A stretch of 64,000 bases of DNA, taken from assembly GCF_000016825.1 (NCBI RefSeq), contig NC_009513.1:182501-246500 (forward strand). Direction: 5' to 3'. Each line of letters begins with the position of its first letter. Position 1 is the first letter of the stretch. Made by a program: the position numbers and the translations under genes. Under the pieces are notes generated by a model. It was not told where the DNA came from. It was given only the letters and a program-made list of their open reading frames with translations, and ran no database searches. Below, in pieces: positions 60,026-64,000 of this stretch. The DNA comes from Limosilactobacillus reuteri subsp. reuteri. Its GTDB lineage: Bacteria; Bacillota; Bacilli; Lactobacillales; Lactobacillaceae.

Positions 60026-60977
60026 AGAGAGAATTACACTAAATAAAGAAAATCAGGCACTTCTTGATCAGGTTAATAGTCTATATCCTGAAGGTAGTGT
60101 CTTTGTTCAGTTTCATGGTGACAAGTCAGGATATGTTCGCCATGACCAAGCAACTCAACAAACTATTCCTGGTGCCTTGGTTATTATTGTGACCGACTTG
60201 ACTGCCCCCAATTACACTGCCTCACACGAATTACTACACCTTTTGATGTTGCTAAAAGGTTTCCCACAAATCTTTTTCCAACTGTCTCTTGGTGATAAGG
60301 AACTCGATGAACAGATGATGATTATGTCAACGGATTTGTATAACATTGCCATGCATCGAGTAGTGGTGGCAGAACAACGTAAGCATGGTTTTATTACCGA
60401 TGAGATTGAAGAGCAGTATCTAAAGGGGATTGAACATACATTAACTCCGGAAAAAGAGGAAGATGATGAACGGACGTTACGGTTATTAACCCTTTTGGAT
60501 GCTTTGGTCTTTTACGGTGATCACCTCTCAAAGTATGAAAAAACTTTAGCAGAAAAGTACCCGCTTGCACTGGCCGCGGCAAAAAAGATGTATGCTGAGA
60601 TTACAAAGAAACCCATTAAGTCACCGTTCGATATGCGCCGGTCAATTGTTAAGATTTATTCTTTATTTGATCAACAGATGCAGGAATGGGGCTTACCAGC
60701 CTTACACAATAACGAATACACAACTCTTTCACCGGTATTAAGTGCTCGGCAATTGCGTTTAGAGATGCGCCAAGTTTTTGAAATCTATCATTCTGATATG
60801 AAAGAACGGGGGACGGATAAGCGCGCCTATGTTGGTCTTCGGCGGAGTGATGGTCAAAATTCATTTACTCTTCCGGCACCGACTCAAAATGCACCAGAAG
60901 CATTTAAAAAGATATATGATCAATCAGTGCAGGAATTTCTTGAACAGAATAGCATTCCATACATTGTAAGGAAGTGA
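60018..60977 (+). CDS. Putative zinc-protease-like protein (annotated IpaB/EvcA family in lactobacilli)
   Basis: A 319-residue soluble protein. Residues 67-75 contain TASHELLHLLM. This resembles an HEXXH zinc site but reads HELLH, with a Glu after His, so it does fit HExxH. No other metalloprotease motif is sure. There is no signal peptide, so it is cytoplasmic. The start overlaps the mvaA stop (ATGACTGA). Lactobacillus genomes commonly label such genes IpaB/EvcA, but no functional evidence is visible here. Confidence 0.7.
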   Translation: MTEERITLNKENQALLDQVNSLYPEGSVFVQFHGDKSGYVRHDQATQQTIPGALVIIVTDLTAPNYTASHELLHLLMLLKGFPQIFFQLSLGDKELDEQMMIMSTDLYNIAMHRVVVAEQRKHGFITDEIEEQYLKGIEHTLTPEKEEDDERTLRLLTLLDALVFYGDHLSKYEKTLAEKYPLALAAAKKMYAEITKKPIKSPFDMRRSIVKIYSLFDQQMQEWGLPALHNNEYTTLSPVLSARQLRLEMRQVFEIYHSDMKERGTDKRAYVGLRRSDGQNSFTLPAPTQNAPEAFKKIYDQSVQEFLEQNSIPYIVRK

Positions 60978-60982
60978 GTTAG

Positions 60983-61681
60983 ATGGATGCGACGATTCAA
61001 AAAACATTTGACGACGCAAAAAATATTGTCTTTCTAACGGGAGCTGGTGTTTCGACTGCTTCTGGCATTCCTGATTTTAGGTCAGCAAACGGTTTATATA
61101 CGCAGAATCGGAATGCGGAATACTATTTAAGTCACCGGTATTTTGCTAGTGATCCAGAAGGCTTTTACGAATTTTGCAAGCAAAATTTGTATTTTCCAGA
61201 TGCAAAGCCCAACGTAATTCATCAAAAACAGGCAGCCTTGACGCAACAGGACCGTGCGACTGTTATAACGCAAAATATCGATAACTTATATGAAGAAGCT
61301 GGCACGAAACACTTGATTGACTTTCATGGGAACCTTTTCCACGTTTATTGTGAAAAGTGTCATGAAACTGTTCCAGTGAGCGAATATTTGAAGAGTCGCC
61401 TGCATCAAAAGGATAATGGTCCCTTGCGTCCGGACATTGTGTTATATGATGAAGGAATTAAGCAAGAGGATATTATCAATTCTGTCAAGGCAATGCAACA
61501 AGCTGATTTAGTTGTGATTGTGGGTACCTCGATGAAAGTATACCCATTTGCGGGCTTGCTAGATTACCGTAATCCAAATGCAAAGGTGATTGCTGTTAAT
61601 CAGCAGTTATTGCATTTTCCTTTTGACTTTCAAATGGTTCAAGACGATGCAACAAAATTCTTTGACGAATTAAAAGTATAA
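60983..61681 (+). CDS. Sir2-family NAD-dependent protein deacylase
   Basis: A 232-residue sirtuin. GAGVSTASGIPDFRS binds NAD, TQNIDNL follows, and the catalytic His115 lies in DFHG. Only one of the two zinc-binding CXXC pairs is present (Cys123 and Cys126); the second position reads RLHQKDNGPLRPDIV with no Cys. Zinc may be missing or replaced by His. It removes acetyl or other acyl groups from lysine, using NAD. It ends the ppx-mvaA operon. Confidence 0.9.
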   Translation: MDATIQKTFDDAKNIVFLTGAGVSTASGIPDFRSANGLYTQNRNAEYYLSHRYFASDPEGFYEFCKQNLYFPDAKPNVIHQKQAALTQQDRATVITQNIDNLYEEAGTKHLIDFHGNLFHVYCEKCHETVPVSEYLKSRLHQKDNGPLRPDIVLYDEGIKQEDIINSVKAMQQADLVVIVGTSMKVYPFAGLLDYRNPNAKVIAVNQQLLHFPFDFQMVQDDATKFFDELKV

Positions 61682-61726
61682 AAAAGAAGCTGCAGTTGTC
61701 TAAGGACAATTTCCAGCTTCTTTTTG
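61681..61726. terminator. Bidirectional terminator
   Basis: AAAAAGAAGCTG (61681-61692) pairs with CAGCTTCTTTTT (61714-61725), with inner TTGTC/GGACAA pairing. It serves the sirtuin gene and the small minus-strand gene. Confidence 0.85.
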
Positions 61727-61735
61727 CTCAAGTGG

Positions 61736-61861
61736 TTATTCAAAGAAAACGACCTTCCCATCAACTTTGAATGGGAGTGCTACTAAATGAGAGTCCTTCT
61801 TTTTAGTAGCATCCTTTTCTTGATAAAAAATGTGACGAATACCTTTGTTCTTTAGTAGCAT
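61736..61861 (-). CDS. Small basic protein of unknown function, 41 residues
   Basis: The ORF starts MLLKNKGIRHIFYQ, is Lys-rich in the middle and ends in VDGKVVFFE. AAAGGAG lies nine bases before the ATG, and a shared terminator follows. It has no membrane helix. A competing frame from ATG at 61880 gives only 25 residues. I do not recognise it. Confidence 0.5.
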   Translation of the reverse strand: MLLKNKGIRHIFYQEKDATKKKDSHLVALPFKVDGKVVFFE

Positions 61862-62129
61862 TTCTGATCGCTCCTTTCATATTGTTCACTTGTAAAATAA
61901 CATGTTTTGAACGTTTTTCCTAGAGAAATAATGAAGTATGAGAAACGCTTTCATTTTAAAGTGTGAAAATAATGCATAATCCGTTCGTCTTTTACTATCA
62001 AAATGAATAAAAGTGATAAAAACAGGAATTTGAGTCCTTAAAAAATGAATATAGATTTATTTTGTGGTGTATAAGAATTTGCTAAGTAATTTGATGAGGA
62101 TTTTTGAGGTACGAAAGAGAGGATTAAAG

Positions 62130-62978
62130 ATGAAAATAACGATGGGGATGACAACTTGGACGGAGCATCCAGTACTCATTCATGATGAACAACGCCCGGT
62201 AAGGCTTGATGAGTATGCTCAACATTTTCCGGTGGTTGAGGTTGATACTTTTTTCTACGCTTTACCTCAGATAGCAACAATTCAAAACTGGCTTGCTACT
62301 GTTCCCCCAACTTTTCAGTTTATTGTTAAGGCTAATCAGAAAATGACATTACATCAGCGAAATCAGGAACGTGGCGAATTAGAACAGGTCTTTCAACAAT
62401 ATCGCCGAACAATCTCTCCCTTGGTAGCTGCTGGTCAATTAAAGACGATATTATTTCAGTTTCCTCCATATTTTGATGCAACTGTGCGTGACTTTTCTTA
62501 CTTACGATTAATTCGAGAATGGTTAGGAAACTTGCCAATTGCAGTCGAATTTCGTAATCAAACTTGGTATAAGAAAGAAATTTTACCGTCAGTCTTAGAC
62601 TTCTGTCGTGAACTCAATTTCACATTAGTGGCCGCTGATGAACCCCATAATACGCCAACGTCCGTACCGTTTTTGCTTGCAACAACTAATCCCGACTTAG
62701 CCATGTTGCGCCTTCATGGTCGTAATCGAAAAGGATGGGAAAATCAAGGAAAAGAATGGCGGAAAACGCGGACTTTATATCGATATTCGCCGGAAGAACT
62801 CCAATTCTTTAAAAAACAAATTGAGTCCTTGCAGCCGCAACCTAAAGAACTCTGTGTTATCTTCAACAATAACTCAGCTAAGGATGCCGCACCCAATGCA
62901 TTGAGCCTTCAAAAAATGATGAATATTGAATTCGAGGGATTGGCACCTAAATCGCCAGAACAGCTTGATCTGTTTTAG
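62130..62978 (+). CDS. DUF72 (YecE-like) protein
   Basis: A 282-residue TIM-barrel-like protein of the DUF72 family: VVEVDTFFYALPQIATIQNW, FQFIVKANQKMTLH, LPIAVEFRNQTWY and LRLHGRNRKGW are family signatures. The function is not established; some members are linked to iron-sulfur or nucleic-acid chemistry. The ATG at 62130 follows AGAGAGG; the frame continues upstream without similarity. It precedes metG. Confidence 0.85.
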   Translation: MKITMGMTTWTEHPVLIHDEQRPVRLDEYAQHFPVVEVDTFFYALPQIATIQNWLATVPPTFQFIVKANQKMTLHQRNQERGELEQVFQQYRRTISPLVAAGQLKTILFQFPPYFDATVRDFSYLRLIREWLGNLPIAVEFRNQTWYKKEILPSVLDFCRELNFTLVAADEPHNTPTSVPFLLATTNPDLAMLRLHGRNRKGWENQGKEWRKTRTLYRYSPEELQFFKKQIESLQPQPKELCVIFNNNSAKDAAPNALSLQKMMNIEFEGLAPKSPEQLDLF

Positions 62979-63040
62979 GATGGAGTAAGTCCTAATAAAA
63001 TGCTATACTAAATGTTAAATCTTAATTAGTAATATCTTAG

Positions 63041-64000
<960 letters not shown>

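Noticed and set aside
61940..61960. cre box near GAGAAACGCTTTCA
   Set aside because: It has the central CG but misses three consensus positions on the left side, so it is weaker than the one before ndk.

Overview
The window looks like a chromosomal segment of a low-GC lactic acid bacterium, most probably Limosilactobacillus reuteri or a close relative. The signs are the codon usage, AGGAGG-type ribosome binding sites, cre-like boxes, T-box leaders, an L-2-hydroxyisocaproate dehydrogenase, an isoleucine 2-epimerase-like enzyme and a class II HMG-CoA reductase. The species name is inference from gene content; the gene calls are read from the sequence.

Layout. Bases 1-350 hold the end of an rRNA operon (5S rRNA) and a tRNA-Thr. 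Bases 369-5090 are a mobile-element scar: an intact IS66-family element with clean 8-bp target duplications, remnants of a second IS66-like element and of an ISL3-family transposase, and an intact IS30-family element that splits a small gene. Bases 5195-8007 form an NAD-salvage cluster (NrtR-like regulator, pncB, pncA). Bases 8454-11717 carry an ADP-ribosylglycohydrolase, NCS1 permease and PfkB kinase operon next to regulator debris. Bases 12326-17978 hold an MHS transporter with a structured leader, several oxidoreductases, a cytochrome b5-like protein and an NhaC antiporter. The NhaC gene is preceded by a promoter, a 19-residue tyrosine-rich leader peptide, competing RNA pairings and a terminator. 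Bases 17988-22720 include a broken cation-efflux gene, a palindromic repeat, a tiny membrane-protein gene, a triosephosphate isomerase paralogue and tRNA-His. Bases 23241-26090 encode a PLD-helicase-DUF3427 protein resembling the type IV restriction enzyme SauUSI.

Bases 26566-34965 carry redox, metal and nucleotide genes: a flavoprotein reductase, SemiSWEET, an exonuclease, a matrixin-like protease, a P1B ATPase, a phosphopentomutase homologue without most catalytic residues, and an NmrA/Rrf2 pair in which Rrf2 lacks a normal start codon. Bases 35113-44530 hold an OpuC-type osmolyte ABC transporter, msrB, a ClC exchanger, a second tiny membrane-protein gene, and metQ-metN-metI-M20 peptidase behind a methionine T-box. 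Bases 44663-51060 hold hicD, an MFS pump, nth, and an amino-acid permease with an isoleucine-epimerase-like enzyme. Bases 51100-64000 are mostly housekeeping: tRNA-Thr, a CPA2 antiporter, helD, ndk, an orphan methyltransferase, T-box-controlled trpS, an overlapping ppx-mvaA-metalloprotein-like-sirtuin operon, a DUF72 gene and the start of metG.

Three premature-termination controls stand out: a Met T-box, a Trp T-box, and the tyrosine-rich leader before nhaC. The last is not a T-box and is the best candidate for an undescribed regulatory system here. No CRISPR array or prophage was seen.
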